Positions 1 to 6,300 of a stretch of DNA of 25,055 nt are shown here, one piece after another. Position 1 is the stretch's first letter; the number at the start of each line of letters is the position of its first letter. Under the pieces are notes generated by a model that worked only from the letters and a program-made list of their open reading frames with translations, was not told the DNA's origin and made no database searches. The stretch comes from Candidatus Nanohalarchaeota archaeon (GTDB lineage: Archaea > Nanohalarchaeota > Nanosalinia > Nanosalinales > JAFCCC01): contig JAFCCC010000009.1 in NCBI GenBank assembly GCA_017610385.1, forward strand, positions 1 to 25,055, written 5' to 3'. The position numbers and the translations under genes are program-made.

Positions 1-4
1 AAAA

Positions 5-143
5 TGAGCTTTTCAGATAAAAGCTCACGGAAACTTGTTAAGTTTCCTAAATCGGAAATTAATGCATTTCCAATTCAAGCAAAATAAGCCTTTTAGTAAA
101 GGCTTAAGCGAAAACCAAAGAAGAGAATTATTTGTTAATTCTC
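5..143 (+). repeat. Chain of five short hairpins upstream of the 23S gene
   Basis: Five separate inverted repeats with 6-9 bp arms and 3-6 nt loops follow one another: 5-27 (TGAGCTTTT/AAAAGCTCA), 29-47 (GGAAACTT/AAGTTTCC), 54-71 (GGAAAT/ATTTCC), 85-106 (TAAGCCTTT/AAAGGCTTA, loop TAGT) and 123-143 (GAGAATTA/TAATTCTC). None is followed by a run of T, so they do not look like terminators. The fourth is nearly identical to a hairpin just after the tRNA-Arg gene (4297-4322). They may be the end of an upstream transcript or processing and stability elements. No coding sequence is convincing here. Confidence 0.7.
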
Positions 144-160
144 AGGGGGTGTATGATTTG

Positions 161-169
161 TTATATATC
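161..169 (+). promoter_or_regulatory. TATA box of the 23S rRNA gene
   Basis: TTATATATC lies about 50 bp upstream of the outer arm of the pre-23S processing stem, which predicts a transcription start near 188-195. A promoter here suggests that the 23S can be transcribed separately from the 16S, which is not in the window. No tRNA-Ala is seen in the upstream spacer. Confidence 0.5.
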
Positions 170-217
170 CTCACGAGCACATGTTACCCAGAACAGTTAT
201 TGTGTTATGAAGAAAGT

Positions 218-255
218 AGGCAATCTGTCTAGTTTCATCGAGTAAATCGAGTTGG
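218..255 (+). other. 5' half of the pre-23S bulge-helix-bulge processing stem
   Basis: Positions 218-236 are perfectly complementary over 19 bp to 3203-3221. Inside that, the 4-bp central helix GAGT (240-243) pairs with GCTT (3194-3197, with two G-U pairs). It is flanked by the 3-nt bulge AAA (244-246) on this strand and GTA (3198-3200) on the other. The inner helix is 247-255 with 3185-3193. This is the archaeal splicing endonuclease substrate; by the usual rule it would be cut at 245/246 and 3199/3200. Confidence 0.9.
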
Positions 256-3184
256 TATTACAGGCCAGATAGTGAATGGCTTGGTTCGAGACGCTGATGA
301 AGGACGTGACAAGCTGCGATAAGCTTTGGGGAGGCGCATGTAGCCTTCGATCCAAAGATTTCCGAATGGGACTTCCCATCATCAGATGATCCGAAAGGAT
401 CGGGAACGCGGTGAATTGAAACATCTTAGTAACCGCAGGAAAAGAAATCAATAGAGATCTCCTTAGTAAAGGCGATCGAAAAGGAGATAGGGCAAACTGA
501 ATCCCTTAATGTGAATTAAGGGAGATGTGGTGTGACCTAAGTTAGATTCTCTATAGTTGAGTTGAAGTGAACTGGAAAGTTCTACCTTAGAGGGTGATAG
601 TCCCGTAAATTAAAACTGGTGAGAATTGATTAGGTTCAAGAGTAAACGGGCTTGGCATTGCTCGGAGAATGTGGGGGTCATCAACCTCCAACCCTAAATA
701 CGTCTCGAGTCCGATAGCGTATAGTACTGTGAAGGAAAGCTGAAAAGCATCCCTAAAAAGGAGATGAAAAGAGCCTGAATTTATCTGGCTATAGTCTGTT
801 AGTGCCCCGAAGGAATGATAATCTACGAAGGAATTAGTCGAGAGGCTATAGTACGAGTAGAGAGTACCAGGGTTCTAACGTGCGTTTCGAAAAACGCGGC
901 AGGGAGTGTGTTTTTCTGGCAAGGTTAATCTTTGTAAAAGAGAAGTCGTAGCGAAAGCGAATGCTTGCAACTTTGTGAGAAGCAACCTGATAATACGGGT
1001 TTAGTCAGCGGAACACGATCCGAAGCCTGTTGATCTAGTCCTGAACAGGGTGAAGCCCATCGAAAGATGGGTGAAGGCCCGAACCGTTGCTGTGGACAAG
1101 CGCTCGGATGATTTGGGATTAGCGGTGATATGCCAATCAAAACAGGTAATAGCTGGTTCCTCCCGAAATGGACCAAAGCCCAGCCTGGAGCGAGATTTCT
1201 AGCGAGGTAAAGCCACTGATCAGGTGTTACGGCCTTTCACGGGTCGGCATCTTGTCAAACTCAGAATTCGCTAGTATCGTAGACCTCTGGAGTCGGGGGC
1301 GTGGGGTAAGCTCGCGTCCCGAGAGGGAAACAACCCGGACTTAGATTAAGGTCCCTAAATACTGGCTAAGTGTAAAGAAAGGTAGTCTTGAGTCTTAGAC
1401 AGCGGGGAGGTTGGCTTAGAAGCAGCCATCCTTTAAAGAAAGCGTAATAGCTCACCCGTTGAGGCTCGGGGCGCCGTAAATGGACGGGGCTAAAGCCAGT
1501 TACCGATATCCAAGTCTTGTAGTATAAACTACAAGAGGTAGGGAGGCGTTCTGCATGGGCGGAAGCACAGGTGTGAATTTGTGTGGACCGTGTAGAAATG
1601 AGAATCCTGCCAGTAGTACCAGCCTAGAGTTGTGAGAATCAACTCCGCCGAAAGGGCAAGGGTTCCCCCGCAACGATGATCGACGGGGGGTTAGTCGATC
1701 CTAATTCGTACCCTAACAGGAGTACGAAGAATGGGAAATCTGTTAATATTCAGATACCACAATAAGCTCTGTTAATCGTTACATTTCTGGATAATCTAAG
1801 TGGAACCATCGTTCCATTTAACCGTATAAATTCGGGGATTATAATGAAGAGATCCGAAGGAAATTGGGAATAGCCTAAGAAATTATCTTGGGTTTAGATG
1901 AATCCTGGAATCATGGAAAATTCGATTAAGCCACTTGTTGTGTTCGTACCCAGAACCAGCACTGGTGCCCTGGCTGAAAAGGCTAAGGTGTCTCGAGTAA
2001 TAATTAGACTTAGGGAATTCAGCAATTTAGCCCCGTATGTTCGCTATAAGGGGTGCCCGAAACCGCTTCGGCGAGTTTTGGGTCGCAGTAACAAGGAGGA
2101 CACGACTGTTTACTAAAAACGTAGCCGACTGCTAGAGAGAAATCTTGTGTATAGTTGGTGACTCCTGCCCAGTGCCAGTACCTGAACCTTTGTTTCAACA
2201 GAGTGAAGGGCTGGTAAACGGCGGCGGTAACTATGACCGTCTTAAGGTAGCGTAATCCCTTGCCAATTAATTGTTGGCCCGCATGAAGGGAGTAACGATG
2301 TCCTCAGTGTCCCAAGTCTAAGCTCGGTGAACTTGTCATACAGGTGAAAAGACCTGTGATATCTAGTGGGTAGCGAAGACCCCGTGAATCTTTACTACAG
2401 TCTGTGGTTGAGGTACGAGTTTGAATGTAGAGTGTAGACAGGAGACGTCGAAGCGATCTCGTCAGGGATCGTGGAGTCGCTAATGGAACACTGTCCTTTT
2501 AAACTTGTACTTCTTACTCGTAAGAAGACATCTGCAGATGGGTAGTTTAGCTGGGGCGGCATCACTCTGAGAAAGCATCAGAGTGGCCCAATGGTCGACT
2601 CAAACCGGTCGGAAATCGGTTGTAGAGTGCAAGGGCAAAAGTCGGCCTGACAGGATTATGAACATTAAGTTTTCCTGACACGAAAGTGTGGCCTAGCGAA
2701 CTCCTGTAATTTTGTTGATGAATTGCAGGAACGACAGAAAAGGTACTCCGGGGGTAACAGGATTGTCTCGGGCGCGAGTCCATATCGACCCCGAGGCTTG
2801 TTACTTCGATGTCGGCTCATCGCATCCTGGCTGTGCAGCAGCAGCCAAGGGTGGGGGTGTTCACCCATTAAAGCGGTTCGTGAGCTGGGTTTAGAACGGC
2901 GCGAGCCAGTTTGGTCGTTAACTGCTAGATATGTTGGTAGTCTGAGAGGAAGATCCATATAGTACGAAAGGAACTATGGAGCGCAGCCTCTGGTGGATCA
3001 GTTGTCCGATAGGGCACGCTGAGTAGCTACGCTGTAAAGGATAAGCACTGAAAGCATCTAAGTGCGAAGCCACCCTCAAAAAGAGACTGCTTAGGCTCTC
3101 CTAAAAGAGGAGTTAATAGAGCGGAAGTGTAAGAATCAAGGCAACGAGATTTTCAGCTCACCGCTACTAATAGCCAAAAATATG
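256..3184 (+). rRNA. rrl: 23S ribosomal RNA
   Basis: This is the large-subunit rRNA. It is recognised by long conserved blocks: the domain I block GATGAAGGACGTG (about 295-308), the L11/GTPase-centre region (about 1405-1455), the domain V block with TAAGGTAGCGTAAT (about 2243-2256), the peptidyl-transferase ring around GGTAACAGG (about 2753-2761), CGATGTCGG (2808-2816), GAGCTGGGTTTAGAAC (2882-2897) and the sarcin-ricin loop (2961-2974). The ends are set only approximately, from the inner edge of the flanking processing stem. No intron or homing endonuclease gene is seen. Several positions that are nearly invariant in all life differ here: G2661 to A and A2448 to G in E. coli numbering, plus a compensated pair in helix 93. 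Confidence 0.97.
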
Positions 3185-3221
3185 CCAACTCGAGCTTGTA
3201 GAGAAACTAGACAGATTGCCT
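3185..3221 (+). other. 3' half of the pre-23S bulge-helix-bulge processing stem
   Basis: This is the partner of 218-255. The inner helix is CCAACTCGA (3185-3193), the central helix strand GCTT (3194-3197), the bulge GTA (3198-3200) and the outer helix 3201-3221. The outer helix continues as 19 perfect pairs apart from one extra A (237) on the 5' side. Cutting and ligation here would give the circular pre-23S intermediate known in archaea. Confidence 0.9.
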
Positions 3222-3225
3222 AAAT

Positions 3226-3250
3226 CTTCAATTTTTCTAAATTTTTCAAA
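3226..3250 (+). terminator. Probable T-rich terminator of the 23S transcript
   Basis: Two T-rich runs (TTTTT at about 3232 and 3242) follow directly after the processing stem. This is the usual archaeal intrinsic termination signal. No hairpin is needed and none is seen. The call rests on position and composition only. Confidence 0.4.
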
Positions 3251-3264
3251 CTAATATATAAAAA

Positions 3265-3300
3265 TAGTACATAGTAGTAGTTAGCTTTATATATGTACTA
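3265..3300 (+). promoter_or_regulatory. RNase P RNA promoter: TATA box within an inverted repeat
   Basis: TTTATATA (3287-3294) lies about 26 bp upstream of the first pairing base of RNase P RNA (about 3317), the expected archaeal spacing. A 9-bp inverted repeat, TAGTACATA (3265-3273) and TATGTACTA (3292-3300), brackets it, with its right arm overlapping the TATA box. The repeat may be chance or a regulator site. Confidence 0.55.
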
Positions 3301-3316
3301 AAAACAATATAAAATT

Positions 3317-3600
3317 AGTCTGAAGAGGTAGAAGGCAGCAGTTCCTTAGGGAATTAGGAAAGTCCCGCCCCCATTAAATTCGTGCCTCTGGGAGAGAGGG
3401 TGGTGAGAACCACGCAACAGTATCAGAAACGTAACTTCACTCAGTATATGCGATGAAATATCGTTTTTTAATCTTAATTGAGAAAAAAATGAAAGAGATC
3501 TCTGAGATGAAGATGAAACGGACAGTCCACGTGGAGCAAGCTTTGTGCGCTTAGTAGAATGCCTTAAACAGAAGCGGGCTTACTCACCTCATCAGACCCT
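3317..3600 (+). ncRNA. rnpB: RNase P RNA
   Basis: This is the catalytic RNA of RNase P, which removes 5' leaders from tRNA precursors. It carries the conserved CR-I block GGAAAGTCCCGCC (about 3357-3369), GGTGAGAACC with downstream CAGAAACG (about 3400-3432), GTAGAATGCC (about 3554-3563) and CR-V ACAGAAGCGGGCTTA (about 3568-3582). The ends pair as helix P1: GTCTGA (3318-3323) with TCAGAC (3592-3597), plus GAGG with CCTC nearby. The length of about 284 nt is ordinary for archaea. Its presence separates this organism from Nanoarchaeum, which lacks RNase P. Confidence 0.92.
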
Positions 3601-3762
3601 TATCTTATATATCTTCTTTTAAATCAATTATCCTGGAATCAATAATTTTTGCTAAGTTTACTATTTCTTCTTTCAAAGAAGTTTTATTATAGTTTACATT
3701 AATTATAATTTCGATGATTTTCAAACTACAAGCTTAAATATTTTTTCATCTAAGGAAGATGT
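3601..3762. other. Non-coding gap between RNase P RNA and Sec61-beta
   Basis: These 162 bp of very AT-rich DNA hold T-rich stretches after the RNase P RNA (CTTCTTTTAAATC, about 3613) that may end its transcript, and a TATA-like element near 3733. Nothing else is visible. Confidence 0.4.
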
Positions 3763-3942
3763 ATGGCACGAAAGAAACTAACTATGCCTTCTAGCTCAGG
3801 AGGTCTTGTAAGATATTATGATGAAGACACAGATGCAATTAGAATTGATCCGAAATGGGTTGTTGGTGCTATTGGATTTTTAGTAATTTTAGAAGTGTTT
3901 TTACATCTTTATGGGAATGCGTTCTTAGGCACAATTGTATAG
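3763..3942 (+). CDS. secG: Preprotein translocase subunit Sec61-beta (archaeal SecG-type)
   Basis: This 59-residue protein is the small tail-anchored subunit of the archaeal Sec translocon. It works with SecY and SecE in membrane export. The family signature is visible: a short basic N-terminus (MARKKLTMPSSSGGLVRYYD), a conserved SSGGLVRYYDE-type stretch (residues about 10-22), an IRIDPKWVV linker (about 27-35), then one membrane helix (about 35-57). Typical archaeal homologues are 53-60 residues, so it is full length. The start is supported by a GGAAG sequence a few bases upstream. A TATA-like CTTAAATA (about 3733-3740) lies roughly 26 bp before the ATG, so the leader is short. It stands alone between RNase P RNA and the tRNA-Arg cluster. 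Confidence 0.85.
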   Translation: MARKKLTMPSSSGGLVRYYDEDTDAIRIDPKWVVGAIGFLVILEVFLHLYGNAFLGTIV

Positions 3943-3999
3943 AGATTGAGCTTAACTTTAAAAAGTCACACATTTAATTTCTTTTTAATATTATGGGGC

Positions 4000-4146
4000 T
4001 TCCTTAAAGGAATGTTACCTTTAATACGGAAAATTTATAACGGTTTCCTGATTCGTGAATCTTCATTTACGAGTGAGTTAAATCTATGATTTAACAAAAT
4101 AGGAAACTCTCTGAATTTTCACAATAATCAAACTTTCATAAGTTTG
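4000..4146 (+). repeat. Hairpin chain upstream of tRNA-Arg
   Basis: Successive short inverted repeats are present: TTCCT/AGGAA (4000-4012), GGAAA/TTTCC (4028-4048), GATTC/GAATC (4050-4061), GTTAAATC/GATTTAAC (4077-4095, loop TAT) and CAAACTT/AAGTTTG (4129-4146), the last touching tRNA base 1. The style matches the chain before the 23S. A possible TATA box (TTTATAA, 4034-4040) lies within the second hairpin loop. Nothing here codes for protein. Confidence 0.5.
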
Positions 4147-4175
4147 GGCCTGTAGCTCAGTTGGATAGAGCACCA

Positions 4176-4210
4176 ACTAGGAAAATAACCTAAATGTTTC
4201 TTAGGTGTAT
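4176..4210 (+). other. tRNA-Arg intron 1, non-canonical position 29/30
   Basis: This is a 35-nt intron. The BHB consists of central helix GCAC (4170-4173) with GTGT (4205-4208), 5' bulge CA^A (4174-4176) and 3' bulge AT^G (4209-4211). The intron-internal helix CTAGGAAA (4177-4184) pairs with TTTCTTAG (4197-4204). Cutting after the second bulge base gives exactly the ends needed to rebuild the anticodon stem. The outer helix is poor, so this is a relaxed BHB. Confidence 0.85.
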
Positions 4211-4218
4211 GCCTTCTA

Positions 4219-4259
4219 CCAGTTAGAAGAACTGATCCGAAAGGAAATGATTGGAAGAT
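4219..4259 (+). other. tRNA-Arg intron 2, canonical position 37/38
   Basis: This is a 41-nt intron. The BHB consists of central helix CTTC (4213-4216) with GAAG (4254-4257), 5' bulge TA^C (4217-4219), 3' bulge AT^A (4258-4260) and inner helix CAGT (4220-4223) with ATTG (4250-4253). The outer helix is the anticodon stem itself, which is continuous only once intron 1 is gone. This suggests, but does not prove, an order of splicing. Confidence 0.88.
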
Positions 4260-4296
4260 AGCTGGGGGTCGAGGGTTCGAGCCCCTCCAGGTCCGA

Positions 4297-4327
4297 TTAA
4301 GCCTTTTTAGTAAAAGGCTTAAGCGAA
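4297..4327 (+). repeat. Hairpin directly after tRNA-Arg, second copy of the 85-114 element
   Basis: An 11-bp perfect stem (4297-4307 with 4312-4322) with loop TAGT is followed by GCGAAAA. The copy at 85-114 has the same loop and the same GCGAAAA tail but a stem one base pair shorter: one T is lost on the left and one A on the right. Paired loss keeps the stem intact, which suggests RNA structure is what is conserved. Confidence 0.75.
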
Positions 4328-4338
4328 AATAAAACAGC

Positions 4339-4397
4339 GAGTTACGAGTGTAACTCACTTCAAAAAATAAATGTTGTGAGAGAAGGCGGTATTCCGC
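4339..4397 (+). promoter_or_regulatory. Leader hairpins ahead of argS
   Basis: Two further hairpins occupy the gap between tRNA-Arg and argS: GAGTTA/TAACTC (4339-4356, loop CGAGTG) and GCGG/CCGC (4386-4397, loop TATT). They may continue the hairpin chain that runs through the tRNA gene or form an argS leader structure. Function is unknown. Confidence 0.45.
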
Positions 4398-4431
4398 TGG
4401 AAGCTGCCCTTAATTATTAAGAGATAGGAAG

Positions 4432-6129
4432 ATGCACAAATTTACCGAAGAAGTAGCAAAATTAATTGCAAAAGAAACAAAATTAAATCTGGAAGAGATT
4501 TCAAAAAGTCTTGAATTTCCTCCAAATCTGGAAATGGGTGATCTGGCGTTTCCTTGTTTTTCTTTAAGTAAAAAAATGAAGAGGAATCCTATTGAAATTT
4601 CTAATGAATTGGCTGGGAAGATTAAATCGTCTGGGTCAATCAAAGAAGTTAAATCAATGGGACCTTATTTAAACTTCTTTATTAAACCAGAAAAATTAGC
4701 TGAATCGGTTTTGGAAGAAATTTCTACTCAAAAAAAAGACTATGGCTCTAAGAAAAGTAGTGGTAAAACGATTTTAGTTGAATTTCCAGCGCCAAATACG
4801 AATAAGCCACTTCATGTAGGACATGTAAGAAATATGTGCATAGGGGAATCTATTTCAAGAATTTTGGAAACTCAAGGGCATACGGTTTTTAGAGTTAATT
4901 TGAATAACGACAGGGGAGTTCATATTTGCAAATCAATGTTATCTTATCAGAAATGGGGTAAGAACACGAGACCAGATAAAAAATCTGATCATTTTGTAGG
5001 TGAATTTTATGTTTTATTTGCTAAAAAAGCAAAAGACAGTCCTGGGTTAGAAAAGGAAGCGCAAGAATTATTAAGACTATGGGAAGCCAAAGACGATAAA
5101 ACAAGAGCTCTTTGGAAAAAAATGAATAAGTGGGCTTTGGATGGTTTTAAAGAAACCTATAAGAATTTTGGAATTAGGTTTGATAAAGAATATTTTGAAA
5201 GTGAAATGTATGAGAAAGGAAAAGAGATTGTCAATACGTATCTTAAAAAGGGTGTGTTTCGTAAAGGCACAGCCGGAGAAGTTTTAATTGATCTTGGAAA
5301 GGAAATAGGGAAGAAAGTTTTATTAAGGGCTGATGGAACCACGGTTTATATTACGCAAGACTTGTATCTGGCTGAGTTAAAATACAAAGATTATGCTTAT
5401 GATAAATCAATCTATGTGGTGGGAAGTGAACAAAAGTATCACTTTAAGGTCCTATTTGAGATTCTTAAGAGAATTAAGTTTAAGGGCGCAAAAGGATGTT
5501 ATCATTTGAGTTATGGAATGGTTAATTTGCCTGAGGGAAAATTAAAATCAAGGGAAGGAACTGTTGTTGATGCAGATGATTTGCTTGAAGAGGTTGCTGA
5601 AGCTGCTGAAAAAGAAATTAAAAAAAGGCAGAATGTTTCTGTAAAAGAAGCTAAAGAATTATCTTTAAAAATCGCGCTGAGCGCAATAAAATATTTTATG
5701 TTAAAACATTATGCACAAAAGGATTTCATTTTTAGACCAAAAGAATCTATTTCATTTGAAGGGAATACAGGACCATATATTCAGTATTCTTTAGTAAGAG
5801 CCAATAAAATTTTAGAAAAAAGTACAGAAAAAATAAGGGATAAAGTTGATTTCTCTTTATTAACGGAAAAAGAGGAAATTAAATTAATTAAAAAATTAAG
5901 TTTATTTGGGGAAATTTTAGAAGAAACTAGTAAGAATTACGCTCCGAATATTTTGGCGGAGTATGTTTATTCTTTGGCAAATTTATTTAGTCAATTTTAT
6001 GAGAAGTGTCCTGTAATTCAAGAAGATAAAAAGAGAGAAAGATCAAGGATATTTTTAATTCAGTGTTTTACACAGGTTTTAGAAAAAGGACTTAATCTAT
6101 TAGGAATTGATGCTGTTTCTAAAATGTGA
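4432..6129 (+). CDS. argS: Arginyl-tRNA synthetase
   Basis: This class I aminoacyl-tRNA synthetase (565 residues, ordinary length) charges tRNA-Arg with arginine using ATP in the cytoplasm. The N-terminal tRNA-recognition domain (about 1-85) includes GDLAFPCF and MGPYLNF. The catalytic domain has the HIGH-type motif HVGH (128-131) after PAPNTNKPL, and the KMSKS-equivalent LKSREG (371-376), the form usual for this enzyme. The C-terminal DALR anticodon-binding domain starts near NTGPYIQYSLVRA (445-457). The ATG is preceded by AGGAAG at close spacing. The intron-containing tRNA-Arg(UCU) lies 136 bp upstream on the same strand, so read-through or co-regulation is possible. No gene follows for 170 bp. 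Confidence 0.97.
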   Translation: MHKFTEEVAKLIAKETKLNLEEISKSLEFPPNLEMGDLAFPCFSLSKKMKRNPIEISNELAGKIKSSGSIKEVKSMGPYLNFFIKPEKLAESVLEEISTQKKDYGSKKSSGKTILVEFPAPNTNKPLHVGHVRNMCIGESISRILETQGHTVFRVNLNNDRGVHICKSMLSYQKWGKNTRPDKKSDHFVGEFYVLFAKKAKDSPGLEKEAQELLRLWEAKDDKTRALWKKMNKWALDGFKETYKNFGIRFDKEYFESEMYEKGKEIVNTYLKKGVFRKGTAGEVLIDLGKEIGKKVLLRADGTTVYITQDLYLAELKYKDYAYDKSIYVVGSEQKYHFKVLFEILKRIKFKGAKGCYHLSYGMVNLPEGKLKSREGTVVDADDLLEEVAEAAEKEIKKRQNVSVKEAKELSLKIALSAIKYFMLKHYAQKDFIFRPKESISFEGNTGPYIQYSLVRANKILEKSTEKIRDKVDFSLLTEKEEIKLIKKLSLFGEILEETSKNYAPNILAEYVYSLANLFSQFYEKCPVIQEDKKRERSRIFLIQCFTQVLEKGLNLLGIDAVSKM

Positions 6130-6134
6130 TTGTG

Positions 6135-6148
6135 TCCGAGCGCTCGGA
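6135..6148. promoter_or_regulatory. 14-bp perfect palindrome TCCGAGCGCTCGGA, copy 1
   Basis: This GC-rich perfect palindrome sits in the AT-rich gap after argS, about 130 bp before the TATA box of the FIST gene. An identical copy lies at 13804-13817 upstream of a KaiC-like gene. It is a candidate operator shared by the two genes. It has no T-run and is unlikely to be a terminator. Confidence 0.5.
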
Positions 6149-6273
6149 TATGTGATTTCTTTTACTATGGTTTTAAACTAACAAATCAAGCTTATTCTAT
6201 TCGTTTCACAGGAAACAGACCCCAAAAGATATAAGGCATCAATCTTAATTTAAGTAATTGTAGTGGATTATAC

Positions 6274-6300
6274 GCTATAATTTAACCATAGTTAAAACAT
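6274..6300 (+). promoter_or_regulatory. Promoter of the FIST gene
   Basis: CTATAATTT (about 6273-6281) sits about 25 bp before the ATG at 6301, which suggests a leaderless or nearly leaderless mRNA. A short inverted repeat TTAAC-CATA-GTTAA (about 6282-6295) lies between the TATA box and the start. The rest of the 6130-6300 gap holds only the palindrome described separately. Confidence 0.45.

Larger units (their letters stand above)
4146..4295 (+). tRNA. tRNA-Arg (anticodon UCU) with two introns
   Basis: The acceptor strands GGGCCTG (4146-4152) and CAGGTCC (4288-4294) pair, with discriminator G at 4295. The D arm is GCTC/GAGC. The T arm is GAGGG/CCCTC with loop TTCGAGC. The anticodon arm is complete only after removing two introns (4176-4210 and 4219-4259). 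It then reads CCAGC, CTTCTAA, GCTGG: a perfect 5-bp stem with U33 and anticodon TCT. No CCA is encoded. Each intron boundary is predicted by its own BHB fold. The arginyl-tRNA synthetase gene follows 136 bp later on the same strand. Confidence 0.92.

Noticed and set aside
5-143. Hairpins as intrinsic terminators
   Set aside because: None is followed by a T-run, and archaeal termination relies on T-runs rather than hairpins.
1099-1109. AGCGCTCGGAT in the 23S, like half of the repeated palindrome
   Set aside because: It is part of conserved rRNA sequence and lacks the other half, so it is a coincidental match.
35-2962. Several open frames of 60-97 codons within and before the 23S rRNA on both strands
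   Set aside because: They overlap recognised rRNA or hairpin sequence, have no ribosome site and no family resemblance.
3317-3600. Possible 5S rRNA after the 23S
   Set aside because: The length and the CR-I and CR-V blocks identify RNase P RNA; no 5S pattern is present.
4128-4358. Minus-strand open frame across the tRNA-Arg gene
   Set aside because: It is antisense to a well-supported tRNA with introns and resembles no protein; such frames over tRNAs are common false calls.
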